From Companilactobacillus kedongensis (GTDB lineage: Bacteria > Bacillota > Bacilli > Lactobacillales > Lactobacillaceae): a DNA stretch of 64,000 nucleotides. Shown here piece by piece: positions 32,673 to 41,015 of this stretch. The stretch covers positions 1 to 64,000 of the forward strand of contig NZ_RHOR01000007.1 of assembly GCF_003946625.1 (NCBI RefSeq), in the 5' to 3' direction. The position numbers were made by a program, and so were the translations under genes. A model generated the notes under the pieces. The model was not told the origin of the DNA, ran no database searches, and saw nothing but the letters and a program-made list of their open reading frames with translations. The number at the start of each line of letters is the position of its first letter. Within the stretch, counting starts at the first letter, position 1.

Positions 32673-34883
32673 CTAATTAACACTATCAACCAAGGTCCAA
32701 TCAATGGTTCCGATATAAGAACCACTGGTTACATCAGTAGTTGATTGCAAGAGAATACCAGTATCAGTAGTCCAGTCATACTTTTCAGGAATCGATGTAG
32801 TATCCGTTTCAGTTCCATTGGACTCTCCTAGTTTAACCAAATTGTTCTGCATATTCTTAGTTGAATTGGCATCTTTATAGATCACATATCCGGCAAAGGT
32901 TTTACTGCCATCAGTCAATGGCGTGGCTTGAGCATCAAGTTCCCAAGAGGAATTTTTCGATGTAACACTCAAAGGCCAATCGCCTTGACGCTGAATAACC
33001 CTTGCACGAGCTCCATTTAGAGTTCTAAAACTATACGACGGAGCAGCATTTATCTTGGAATATTTATCATCGACAATAACTTTAAAAGTCATACTGTTGG
33101 ATTTAATGTAATAAGAATCTGAGGCATAAACAGTAATAGTGTGAGTTCCTGCTTTAAGATCTATACCGGATAAAATTTGACTGAAGTCTAAACTAGATGA
33201 AGATCCAGAAGATCCAATATTAACTATTTCTTGATCAGTGCCATCAATATTCACATGAATATCAGCCCCATTTTTATCAAAGCTGGCACCATCAGAATAC
33301 TTCAAATTACCAGAAATAGTCGCATCCTGATCTGATTGGATTTCTTGCGAGTCTTTTGTGCTAGAAGTCAATGACATAGTATGCTTAGGCTTGGTGGCTC
33401 TTACTGTAAATCCTGGTATTTCAGTATCACCACCATAAGTATCTCCCTTAAATGACGCATGCGAACTAGGAACTTTAGCATCCATGGCCATATTCACCAT
33501 ACCTAAATGGATTTCCACTGTCGCTGTTTTATTACCAGCATTCAAAACATTTGATGAACTACTTATAGTATGCGTCAAAACTCTATTTTTTATTTCACTA
33601 GATGATAATGCTTCCGTATTGCCATTGGCGAATGTAACGGTCCCACTCTTAAAGGTCGTATAGTAGGGCAAAGTAATGTTAGATAGAATTCTTTTTAGAT
33701 CAACTGTTCCGCTATTATATTTCACTTGATATTTTAATGTAAGGTTATCTCCAGAATTTACATAGTTATTGCCATCTGGATCATCTAAAACTCGATTATC
33801 CTGAGTATCATCAATCAATTGCGAAGTTATTGAACCATTAACAATAGTAGGAGCGGATTCAATAGCCAGATATATGGCTCCACCTAAGTTACCAGTAGAA
33901 CCGGTAAACCCCCAATTCAATTTGGTTTCTCCGTTAAGATGGAACTTACTCAAATCGATTGTCTCAGTTTTAGACTCTTCAATTGGATTTGTTTCTGATT
34001 CAGTTCCAGTGTTCGTATTAGGAGTTCCGTCCGGGTTCTTATCATTAATGGTATATGTCACATCAGCTGTTTTTCCATCACTATTGGGAATGTATCTTAC
34101 TGCCAAATGATGCCAATAATGTCCTGAAGTTTCGCCTCCTAAATAATGATACATAGTACCTTGATGAATAAGGCGATATACATTTGTTCCAGAATTAATA
34201 TAAGAACTAGATTCACCAGGATAATTGCTTGAAATATGTGGCTTTGTCGTTTGCAAGCCAATATCAAATGCATTGTTGGTAGTATTAGTATTGTTTATCC
34301 CAGAATCCAATTCAATGGCCCAACTATTCTTAATTGCACCAGCCGGGTTAGAAGAATCTGGTGCCCAAACACCTAAACCCTCCGGTGGAGTCATAATAGG
34401 TTTTCCTGAAGATTCATTTCCTAATGTAGCCCTTGCATTATCTCCATTAGGATCATTTTGTAAAACAAATGCCATACTAGCGTCACCTTTACCAGAAGTT
34501 CCTGGTGCATATGAAATCCAAAATCCAAATGTCTGAGATTTGGTAATATCCAACTTATTGTCATTTTTCCCCCACATATAACCTGCAGTGTCACTAAGAT
34601 CATTGGCAGCCGTTACGCCTGACAATGCGGTATAAGGATCAGTAGGATTGAACGCATTATACGACATAATAATATTATTTTTATACTTATCCCCATCTGA
34701 ACCACTTGATTGCCAAATGGGATTGGGAGCATTAAATAAATTCTTTATTGAACCATAATCTAATCCTCTAGGAGTTTCACTTTGTACACTTGCCGACACA
34801 TTAGTACTAAAACTAAAAAAGACAAGTAATATCAAAAGACCTTGCCAAATAGTCATTAATACATACTTGTTTTTCCCTGACAT
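32673..34883 (-). CDS. L-type lectin surface protein with WxL domain
   Basis: A 736-residue secreted adhesin-like protein. It has a signal peptide (LLILLVFFSFSTNVSAS), an L-type (legume-like) lectin domain at about 40-350 (MAFVLQNDPNGD, GLGVWAPDSSNPAG, NSWAIELDSGIN with the carbohydrate/Ca2+ Asp, KLNWGFTGSTGNLGG), Ig-like modules at about 355-600 (DTQDNRVLDDPDGNNYVNSGDNL; DGASFDKNGADIHV), and a WxL domain at about 620-736 ending SYIGTIDWTLVDSVN. Likely role: binding of glycans while held non-covalently on peptidoglycan. It is monocistronic; no DUF916 gene is adjacent. Confidence 0.87.
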   Translation of the reverse strand: MSGKNKYVLMTIWQGLLILLVFFSFSTNVSASVQSETPRGLDYGSIKNLFNAPNPIWQSSGSDGDKYKNNIIMSYNAFNPTDPYTALSGVTAANDLSDTAGYMWGKNDNKLDITKSQTFGFWISYAPGTSGKGDASMAFVLQNDPNGDNARATLGNESSGKPIMTPPEGLGVWAPDSSNPAGAIKNSWAIELDSGINNTNTTNNAFDIGLQTTKPHISSNYPGESSSYINSGTNVYRLIHQGTMYHYLGGETSGHYWHHLAVRYIPNSDGKTADVTYTINDKNPDGTPNTNTGTESETNPIEESKTETIDLSKFHLNGETKLNWGFTGSTGNLGGAIYLAIESAPTIVNGSITSQLIDDTQDNRVLDDPDGNNYVNSGDNLTLKYQVKYNSGTVDLKRILSNITLPYYTTFKSGTVTFANGNTEALSSSEIKNRVLTHTISSSSNVLNAGNKTATVEIHLGMVNMAMDAKVPSSHASFKGDTYGGDTEIPGFTVRATKPKHTMSLTSSTKDSQEIQSDQDATISGNLKYSDGASFDKNGADIHVNIDGTDQEIVNIGSSGSSSSLDFSQILSGIDLKAGTHTITVYASDSYYIKSNSMTFKVIVDDKYSKINAAPSYSFRTLNGARARVIQRQGDWPLSVTSKNSSWELDAQATPLTDGSKTFAGYVIYKDANSTKNMQNNLVKLGESNGTETDTTSIPEKYDWTTDTGILLQSTTDVTSGSYIGTIDWTLVDSVN

Positions 34884-35121
34884 TTCCCTGACTCCTTTTC
34901 ACATTTTTACCCTCATAAAAATATAAATACTCTATTACGTACATGATAATACGTTTTCATAAATTTATCTTGTTTTGGCAAAAGGTTTTCAGCAGAAATA
35001 ATCGTCACTATACTTGCTTCAAAGGAATCGTCAATTATATAAATATTATTTGTTACATTATGAATATAAACCCGATCTTGAAAGCAATGTAACCAGTTGT
35101 GCAGGTGAGGTTTTACTCCAC

Positions 35122-35150
35122 AAAAAAAGGAGGACAAAATTGTCCTCCCT
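35122..35150 (-). terminator. Terminator after the small membrane protein gene
   Basis: GGAGGACAA/TTGTCCTCC perfect hairpin with an A7 tract at left, a U-tract on the minus strand, ahead of the lectin gene. The rest of 34884-35121 shows no gene I would accept; a 74-codon frame there lacks a ribosome site. Confidence 0.8.
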
Positions 35151-35167
35151 GTTTATATGATGAAAGC

Positions 35168-35368
35168 CTAAAACTTCACCGTCTTACGCTTTTTGTGTCC
35201 CTTATGGTTTCGATCCATGCCCATTAGATAGACTGCCGAAATCACAATGACTTCCATTAGGGTTAAAATTGCTCTCTGTTGGTCAGCAATGTATAAAATC
35301 ACACTCACAACCAATAAAGTTATAATCAAAATCGTTAAGGAAAATATGGGACCTTTTTTCTTCATATA
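35168..35368 (-). CDS. Small two-helix membrane protein
   Basis: About 66 residues (MKKKGPIFSLTILIITLLVV...): helix 1 FSLTILIITLLVVSVILYIA, a short loop DQQRA, helix 2 ILTLMEVIVISAVYLMGM, and a very basic tail RNHKGHKKRKTVKF. I do not recognise it. The ATG at 35368 gives MKKKG; the upstream ATG at 35374 is equally possible (GGTGG lies 7-10 bases before). It is downstream of prs after a terminator and ends in its own terminator, so it looks like a real small gene. Confidence 0.6.
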   Translation of the reverse strand, partial: YMKKKGPIFSLTILIITLLVVSVILYIADQQRAILTLMEVIVISAVYLMGMDRNHKGHKKRKTVKF

Positions 35369-35400
35369 TACCACCTTTTATATTTTTTGAATTAGTTATA

Positions 35401-35440
35401 AAAAAGGATTCTTCTGGGACACCCCCAGATGAGTCCTTAT
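35401..35440 (-). terminator. Terminator after prs
   Basis: AAGGA-TC-CTGGG...CCCAG-GA-TCCTT hairpin, A-rich at left (U on the minus strand); it abuts the prs stop. Confidence 0.75.
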
Positions 35441-36414
35441 TGAATTTCTCGATAGTTATCACGAACAGTAAACAATGGCGCAGTTGAATCGTCTGATTCA
35501 ATGATACGAATAGCATCACCGACTAAACCAGTAACTGACAACACCTTTAGTTTATCAAAATTACATTCGTCAGGAATAGTGATTGAATCTGTAACGACGA
35601 TTTGCTTCAAATCAGAGTCTTGTAACTTTTGTGCAGCATTCTTTGAAAAAATAGGATGTGTAGCGGCTGCAGAAACACCTGTGGCACCGGCGTGGAGCAA
35701 GGATTTGGCACTATTGATCATTCTTGTACCAGTATCGATCAAGTCATCAACGATGACACATTCCTTACCATCAACATCACCGATAACATCAGAAACAAGA
35801 TCATCATCTTCAGTTGAACGTTGGTCAACGATAGCAATTTGTGAACCAAATACTTCTGCTAACGCACGAGCACGTTTAGTTGAATTATGGTCAGGAGCAA
35901 CAAAGACAACATCTTCTTTATTATCCATTGTATCCATAAAGTAACGAGCAAATATAGGCATAGCACGTAAGTGATCAACTGGAATATCAAAGAATCCTTG
36001 AATTTGATCGGCATGCATATCAAGTGCGATCACACGATCAACACGACCCATTTCTAGCATATTAGCAAATAGTTTGGCGGAAATAGGTTCTCTTGAACGT
36101 GACTTTCTGTCGGAACGTGTATATGCAAAGTAAGGCAAGACACAAGTAATCCTGTGAGTACTTGCACGTCTTAATGCATCAACAGCAATCATCAATTCCA
36201 TAAAATTATCATTAACGGGATCAGATACAGAGTGGATGATATAAACATCCTTACCACGAATACTCTCGTTGATCTGAATGTTGATCTCCCCGTCACTAAA
36301 ATGAGAAACTGAAGCATCAAGCAATGGGATTCCCATATATTCGGAAATTCTCTTAGCTAATGGTTTATTTCCATTTAAAGAAAGTAAAGCAAGTTTATCT
36401 AATGACTGAGACAT
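35437..36414 (-). CDS. prs: Ribose-phosphate pyrophosphokinase
   Basis: A 325-residue PRPP synthase: ribose 5-phosphate + ATP to PRPP + AMP, feeding purine, pyrimidine, His and Trp synthesis. Visible motifs: RRASTHRITCVLPYFAYTRSDRK (ATP-binding/flexible loop), VDRVIALDMHADQIQGFFDIPVDHL, VFVAPDHNSTKRARALAE (catalytic flexible loop; this version lacks the usual Gly and Lys spacing of class I enzymes) and CVIVDDLIDTGTRM (PRPP loop). In many Firmicutes two prs paralogues exist, and the divergent catalytic loop suggests this is the second one. It follows yueI by 15 bp. Confidence 0.88.
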   Translation of the reverse strand: MSQSLDKLALLSLNGNKPLAKRISEYMGIPLLDASVSHFSDGEINIQINESIRGKDVYIIHSVSDPVNDNFMELMIAVDALRRASTHRITCVLPYFAYTRSDRKSRSREPISAKLFANMLEMGRVDRVIALDMHADQIQGFFDIPVDHLRAMPIFARYFMDTMDNKEDVVFVAPDHNSTKRARALAEVFGSQIAIVDQRSTEDDDLVSDVIGDVDGKECVIVDDLIDTGTRMINSAKSLLHAGATGVSAAATHPIFSKNAAQKLQDSDLKQIVVTDSITIPDECNFDKLKVLSVTGLVGDAIRIIESDDSTAPLFTVRDNYREIQ

Positions 36415-36429
36415 TTTTGTCCTCCAAAA

Positions 36430-36810
36430 TTATAAAAGTACTGGTCGTCCAATGGGTTTATTCTCGTCCGCAATCACCAAGGCCATATCGGCATCCGTTA
36501 GGGTCCCGCTACCTTTTCTCACGGGTGATTGTGTAACAATGGTAAACTTATACCCTAATTTTACACTTAATTGAATATAATTATCCAGTATGTATGAATC
36601 TATTTTTCCATTTAAATAAAGATGATAATGAGGATATTTTTTCATAATATCCTCTACCAGCTTGATATTGCTGGCATTCTTAAGCTGTGCAACTGTCAAA
36701 GCAATCGCAACTCGCTCGGCAAAATTACCTAAAAATTTATTTTTTTCGTCTGGCTTTAATTGTGGCTTGCCAAAGATATTTTTCTTAATATAATCTTCAA
36801 CGTTAGTCAT
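36430..36810 (-). CDS. YueI family protein (DUF1694)
   Basis: A 126-residue YueI/DUF1694 protein: VEDYIKKNIFGKPQLKPDEKNKFLGNFAERVAIAL is the family opening (G-x-P-x-x-x-P-D-E-x-x-x-x-L-G-x-x-x-E-R-V). The fold is ribosomal-protein-L7Ae-like; the function is unknown. It is the first gene of a two-gene unit with prs, an arrangement that does not by itself give a function. Confidence 0.88.
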   Translation of the reverse strand: MTNVEDYIKKNIFGKPQLKPDEKNKFLGNFAERVAIALTVAQLKNASNIKLVEDIMKKYPHYHLYLNGKIDSYILDNYIQLSVKLGYKFTIVTQSPVRKGSGTLTDADMALVIADENKPIGRPVLL

Positions 36811-36882
36811 AACATCCTTCTTTCTCTTAGCTTAATTAATAGCATAATTGTATAATAGAAGCAATGAAAGGATGTGTTGGTT

Positions 36883-37122
36883 ATGGATGAAATGGTATTT
36901 TTTAACCCCGGCGACGCTATTGCTAATTCAAGAGATTTTGGTGAAGCTGTCAGAGGGGCACAGATTTACAAAGCAAAAGATCCTTATGAATCATCCTTGA
37001 TCGTGGCTGAAGATGTAGCAGATAATAAGAAATTCTACGTTTACTTTGCTAAGGATGAAAAAACCAGTACCAAAGATAGTGACACTGGCGTAGTACCATA
37101 TAATATTAAGAAACGTATTTAA
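36883..37122 (+). CDS. Small conserved-looking protein, unrecognised
   Basis: A 79-residue soluble protein (MDEMVFFNPGDAIANSRDFGEAV...), acidic and probably beta-rich in its second half (SSLIVAEDVADNKKFYVYFAKDEK). I do not recognise a family. GAAAGGATG lies 8-10 bases before the ATG at 36883, a TATAAT-like element (36851-36856) lies upstream, and a strong terminator follows the stop, so it is an independent transcription unit. It is divergent from yueI and convergent with nanK. Confidence 0.65.
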   Translation: MDEMVFFNPGDAIANSRDFGEAVRGAQIYKAKDPYESSLIVAEDVADNKKFYVYFAKDEKTSTKDSDTGVVPYNIKKRI

Positions 37123-37124
37123 CT

Positions 37125-37150
37125 GAGAACACCATTTGGTGTTCTTTTTT
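37125..37150 (+). terminator. Terminator of the small gene, overlapping the nanK stop
   Basis: GAGAACACCA/TGGTGTTC hairpin followed by six T; the T-tract runs into the nanK stop codon of the other strand. Confidence 0.85.
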
Positions 37151-38009
37151 AGTTCATGAACTGAGAAATCGCACCATAAATTTGTGCCTTATCTGTTAAT
37201 CTAGCAATACGTAATTCTGTCTTAAACAGACCATCAGGGATCTTATTATCCATGTGCCGATGCAATAGATCAATCAAATATTGACCTTGTTTAGAAACAG
37301 CTCCACCGATAACTAATATTTCCGGATCATATAATAGAACAATTTCAGCCAATCCACGAGCGACTTCATCTGACCAACCTTCAATAATTTGTAGATATGG
37401 TTCTTGTCCCTTTTTGGCATATTCAAAAGCATCGATCACACTCGTATTGTATTTTTTTAAATTGTGTTCAAGAGTCAGTGTTGAGGCACGCTGTTCATAA
37501 TAAGTTTTTGTTTTTTCATCATATAATATGTAACCGATCGAATTGGCATAGGCATGTGTACCACTAAGTAATTTACCATCCTTGAGATATGCTCCGCCAA
37601 TACCAGTTCCCAAAGCAACACAATAAGTCGTTTCACTGTCTTGAGCGACCCCAGCTAATTGCTCGCCTAAAAGGGCAGCATCAACGTCATTGACTACGAA
37701 GACCGATAGTCCAGTCTGTTTCTCTAGTGTTTCTTGGATCTTAGTACCTTGATAACCAGGGATCGTTGGCCCAGCAAATAAAATACTGCCATCTTTAACA
37801 ATTCCAGCTGTACTAATGCCGATCCCACTCAATCTGTACCTCTTTTGAAAATCAGCAGTGACTTCTTGCAAAGCAGTTAAAATATAGCCATCCTTATTGT
37901 GCTTAGTATCAACTTTTCCGAAATCACTAACATTTAATTCCGTATCTACAATTCCGTATTTAATCGTTGTACCACCAATATCAAAAGCAAGAAATAATTT
38001 ATCATCCAT
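37149..38009 (-). CDS. nanK: ROK-family kinase, probable N-acetylmannosamine kinase
   Basis: A 286-residue ROK kinase. The phosphate-1 motif FDIGGTTIKYGI (Asp10), VFVVNDVDAALLGEQ with the catalytic Asp, and ALGTGIGGAYLKDG (phosphate-2) are present. In the sialic-acid pathway it would phosphorylate ManNAc to ManNAc-6-P, the NanE substrate; this rests on its position beside nanE and nanA. The Cys-x-Cys-Gly zinc motif of classical ROK kinases is missing: the stretch after the conserved His (HAYANSIGYILYDEKTKTYYEQ) has no Cys. It is divergent from the RpiR regulator. Confidence 0.82.
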   Translation of the reverse strand: MDDKLFLAFDIGGTTIKYGIVDTELNVSDFGKVDTKHNKDGYILTALQEVTADFQKRYRLSGIGISTAGIVKDGSILFAGPTIPGYQGTKIQETLEKQTGLSVFVVNDVDAALLGEQLAGVAQDSETTYCVALGTGIGGAYLKDGKLLSGTHAYANSIGYILYDEKTKTYYEQRASTLTLEHNLKKYNTSVIDAFEYAKKGQEPYLQIIEGWSDEVARGLAEIVLLYDPEILVIGGAVSKQGQYLIDLLHRHMDNKIPDGLFKTELRIARLTDKAQIYGAISQFMN

Positions 38010-38093
38010 TATTCTCTCTCCTATTTGTTAATAATTATTGATTTTTATCAAAATGGTATTTATTATTGTGTTATAGACCATGGAGGAACTTTT

Positions 38094-38915
38094 ATGAACA
38101 TTCTAAAACTAGTTGAAGATCAATTGCCAATGCTTTCTCGACAAGAACGAAAAGTCGCAATCCAAGTCATTCAAAATCCCAATGACGTTCAAAAGATGAG
38201 TATTACGACTCTGGCCGAAAAGGTCGGCGTAAGTAATGCCACCATCACTAGATTTGTGAAAAAGATGAATTGTCATGACTTCTATGACTTTAAACTACAA
38301 TTAGCTAGTGAACGGCAAGCCGCACCTAAACCAATAGCCACAAATTCGATTGCGGATGAAGTATACAGTTTCTACCGCAACGTTTTGAGTGATACTTGGG
38401 AGCGTTTGGATACGGATCAACTAAAGAAAGTTGTTGATCTGATCTCCCATTGCCGTCGTATCTATATCTTTGGAATCGGAAGTTCCGGCTACACTGCCCA
38501 AGAAATGACGCAACGCTTGATCCGAATGGGTATCGCCGCCTTTTCTATGACTGAAAGCCACATTATGTATATAACCTCGGGTATTATTGGCAAAGATGAC
38601 GTTGTTCTAGCATTGTCATCCTCAGGTAGTACGACTGATTTAAATAAGGCTGCCACGATTGCTCAAGGTAACGGTGCCAAAGTCATTGGTATAACAGGCT
38701 TTGAAAAAAGTAAATTATACGAATTAAGTGACTATCCGATCCTAGTCAAAAACAGCAATTTCGTTGATAATACCCGTTTCATTAATTCACAATTTGCTAT
38801 GACTTACGCTTTAGATATTATCACTACAATGTTATTGGAAAATGAAACTTTCAATAAACGTCTCAGTCACACTGTTGAACTAGTTATGGAGAACAAATTT
38901 CACAGTAATAATTAA
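38094..38915 (+). CDS. RpiR-family regulator of the sialic-acid locus
   Basis: A 273-residue RpiR/MurR regulator: N-terminal HTH_6 domain (about 1-77; MSITTLAEKVGVSNATITRFVKKMNCHDFYDFKLQLA) and a SIS sugar-phosphate-binding domain (about 120-245; RIYIFGIGSSGYTAQEMTQRLIRMG). Regulators of this type in nan loci respond to amino-sugar phosphates such as ManNAc-6-P or GlcNAc-6-P. GGAGG lies 7 bases before the ATG at 38094; the longer upstream frame is not supported. It sits between nanK and nanE, on the opposite strand to both. Confidence 0.87.
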   Translation: MNILKLVEDQLPMLSRQERKVAIQVIQNPNDVQKMSITTLAEKVGVSNATITRFVKKMNCHDFYDFKLQLASERQAAPKPIATNSIADEVYSFYRNVLSDTWERLDTDQLKKVVDLISHCRRIYIFGIGSSGYTAQEMTQRLIRMGIAAFSMTESHIMYITSGIIGKDDVVLALSSSGSTTDLNKAATIAQGNGAKVIGITGFEKSKLYELSDYPILVKNSNFVDNTRFINSQFAMTYALDIITTMLLENETFNKRLSHTVELVMENKFHSNN

Positions 38916-38924
38916 TTAGATTAA

Positions 38925-38967
38925 GAAATAGGGTCGCATTTGCTTTTGCAAATACGGCCCTATTTTT
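38925..38967. terminator. Terminator between the RpiR gene and nanE
   Basis: AATAGGG...CCCTATT with inner ATTTGC/GCAAAT, followed by T5; it separates convergent genes. Confidence 0.8.
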
Positions 38968-38997
38968 AGATTATGCTTAAAAGCTAACCGTGTACGC

Positions 38998-39690
38998 TTA
39001 TGCGTTAACAGCGTTGATAAATTTCGTGGCAATTTCTAATGGACGAGTGATTGCTCCGCCAACTACTACGGCATGACAACCAAGATCAATACAACGACGT
39101 GCTTTTTCAGGTGTATCAACTTTGCCTTCAGCTATTACTGGACGATCAGCTATTTTTAAAACTTCCTTCAAATAACTAAAATCATCATCAGCAATGTTCA
39201 TTCCATCAGTATCAGGAGTATAACCGTGCATAGTTGTTCCAATAATATCAAAGCCAAGGTCCATGGCCTCATGAACATTATCAAGTGTTGCTGTATCAGC
39301 CATCAATAGTGTATCAGGAAATTCCTGACGCATTTTAGCTACGATATCAGCTAACTTCTCACCGTGTGGTCTAACTTGTCCTGTTACATCACAAGCTACA
39401 ACTTCAGCACCAGTGCTGGCAACAGCACGCATTTCCTTCATTGTTGGTGTGATATAAACTGGAGAATCATCATAATCCACTTTATTTAAGCCAATTACTG
39501 GCAAATGTGTTTCATCTTGAATCGCTTGAATGTCAACAACAGAGTTACATCTGATTGCTACCGAACCCGCTTGTTTAGCGGCACGAGCCATACGTGACAT
39601 AATAAATGAGCTGTGCAAAGGTTCCGCAGACAAAGCCTGACAAGAAACGACTAATTTCCCTTTTACTGTTTCCAAAAAATTATTTTTCAT
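38998..39690 (-). CDS. nanE: N-acetylmannosamine-6-phosphate 2-epimerase
   Basis: A 230-residue TIM-barrel epimerase of the NanE family converting ManNAc-6-P to GlcNAc-6-P. Typical segments: GKLVVSCQALSAEPLHSSFIMSRMARAA at the start, GSVAIRCNSVVDI, PVIGLNKVDY, IGTTMHGYTPDT, RPVIAEGKVDTPEKARRCIDLGCHAVVVGGAITRP. The catalytic Lys and Glu fall in the usual positions. It is 13 bp downstream of nanA on the same strand, so the two form an operon. The product enters central metabolism through NagA (encoded at 60240-61397) and a deaminase not in the window. Confidence 0.93.
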   Translation of the reverse strand: MKNNFLETVKGKLVVSCQALSAEPLHSSFIMSRMARAAKQAGSVAIRCNSVVDIQAIQDETHLPVIGLNKVDYDDSPVYITPTMKEMRAVASTGAEVVACDVTGQVRPHGEKLADIVAKMRQEFPDTLLMADTATLDNVHEAMDLGFDIIGTTMHGYTPDTDGMNIADDDFSYLKEVLKIADRPVIAEGKVDTPEKARRCIDLGCHAVVVGGAITRPLEIATKFINAVNA

Positions 39691-39703
39691 AGCTTATCAC
39701 TTC

Positions 39704-40579
39704 TTAATTTTCTTTTAGATAGTCATTGTAAATTTTCTTTGCTCCGGCAATCATTTCTGGAGTTGGTTGTGCCATAGGTTGTTTTGTAACACCAGCATTA
39801 ACGCCAAGTTCTTTGAAGACAAGTTTCAATGATGGATAAATATCATTAGCAATAAGTGCTGAAATAAGATCATTACTATCCTTTTGTAATTGACGAGCTT
39901 TGTCAATATCACCATCGTCAAAAGCATTCATTTCAGCTTTAGCACGTTTTGCATTCAAGTTATATGTTGAACCAATGGCACCATCAACACCAAGTGCAAG
40001 TGCAGGAAGTAGCATTTCATCGAATCCAGAAAGGATCAATTTGTCAGGGAATCTGTTACGAACTCTTTCTAATAGGAAGAAGTCAGCATTTGTATACTTG
40101 ATACCAATGATTTTTGGATTTTCGAATAATTCAGCGAATTGGTCAAGTGATAGTGAAACACCTGTTAGAACAGGGATTGAATAGATGATAAGTTCATTAT
40201 CAACGTCTTTAACGATTTCATTATAATAATTCTTGATTTGTTCAAATGTGTAGTTGTAATAGAAAGGTGTAACAGCAGAAATATGTGGATAGCCAAGATC
40301 TGTAACAAACTTAGCTAAATATTTTGCTTCATTTAGATCCAATGATCCAACTTGAGCAATAAGATCAACATCATTTTTAGCTTCATCAATAGCAATCTTA
40401 AAGACTTGTTCCTTTTGGTCGTGGCTCATATTGAAGTTCTCACCAGTACTACCACCAACATACAAACCATCAACCTTGTTTACGTCAATGTTGTAACGGA
40501 TCATTTCTCTTGTGCCGGCTTCATTAACTGTGCCGTCATCATTAAAAGCTGTCATTAATGCTGAATATAATTTTTTCAT
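39704..40579 (-). CDS. nanA: N-acetylneuraminate lyase
   Basis: A 291-residue class I aldolase (DapA/NanA family) that splits sialic acid into ManNAc and pyruvate. The carboxylate-binding GSTGE is at 43-47, the catalytic Tyr at 133 (IIYSIP) and the Schiff-base Lys at 161 (IIGIKYTNAD). DapA paralogues share these motifs, but the G-S-T-G-E rather than G-T-T-G-E form, and the gene context (nanE, nanK, sialic-acid transporter), point to NanA. It is the first gene of the nanAE operon; the intergenic region upstream holds the promoters of both divergent units. Confidence 0.93.
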   Translation of the reverse strand: MKKLYSALMTAFNDDGTVNEAGTREMIRYNIDVNKVDGLYVGGSTGENFNMSHDQKEQVFKIAIDEAKNDVDLIAQVGSLDLNEAKYLAKFVTDLGYPHISAVTPFYYNYTFEQIKNYYNEIVKDVDNELIIYSIPVLTGVSLSLDQFAELFENPKIIGIKYTNADFFLLERVRNRFPDKLILSGFDEMLLPALALGVDGAIGSTYNLNAKRAKAEMNAFDDGDIDKARQLQKDSNDLISALIANDIYPSLKLVFKELGVNAGVTKQPMAQPTPEMIAGAKKIYNDYLKEN

Positions 40580-40877
40580 AATTACCCTCGATTAAATTTG
40601 ATTTTGTTTGTAATAGTTTTTCCAATCGTTAACCGCTGACATAAATGTACAATACGGTAATTAATATTTCAATAGCATATTCTGGTAATCATTTTCGTTT
40701 AATCAATCGTAAATTGTTATAAAAGCGTTTCTGACTATTAAAATTTTTTTAGACTATTTAAAAGTCAATTTAACTAGAATTTCGTTCCAAAAATTGCTAA
40801 AAGCGAAAAAGATACTCTATAAAGTAGAAGTAATATGTTAATGATTATCGTTTTTAACATATTCGGTAACTATTTTT

Positions 40878-40915
40878 AAGAAAACGTTTACATTGATAAA
40901 ATTCCATGTTATATT
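40878..40915 (+). promoter_or_regulatory. Promoter of the nan transport operon with overlapping cre site
   Basis: Predicted -35 TTTACA (40887-40892), 17-base spacer, -10 TATATT (40910-40915). A cre-like operator covers the -35: read on the minus strand at 40893-40878 it is ATGTAAACGTTTTCTT, fitting WTGNAANCGNWNNCW. CcpA bound there would block transcription when glucose is present. A weaker cre-like match (AAAAGCGTTTCTG) lies near 40720. The rest of 40580-40877 is AT-rich and probably contains the nanAE promoter, which I cannot place securely. Confidence 0.65.
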
Positions 40916-40943
40916 TTTCACGTAATAGTTATTCAGTCAATCT

Positions 40944-40996
40944 AACCGCTACTAATAAACGCCCCTACGGGGTGGATATTAGTGACGGTTTTTTAT
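40944..40996 (+). terminator. Terminator-like hairpin in the leader of the nan transport operon
   Basis: AACCG-ACTAATA...GCCCC-TAC-GGGG...TATTAGT-CGGTT stem followed by TTTTTTATTTT. It lies between the predicted transcription start (near 40922) and the ribosome site (41002-41008), so it would end most transcripts unless prevented: an attenuator or processing site. Confidence 0.65.
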
Positions 40997-41015
40997 TTTG
41001 AGAGGTGGAAAAATA

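Noticed and set aside
34913-35137. Minus ORF of 74 codons
   Set aside because: No ribosome site, it crosses a terminator, and the peptide looks random.
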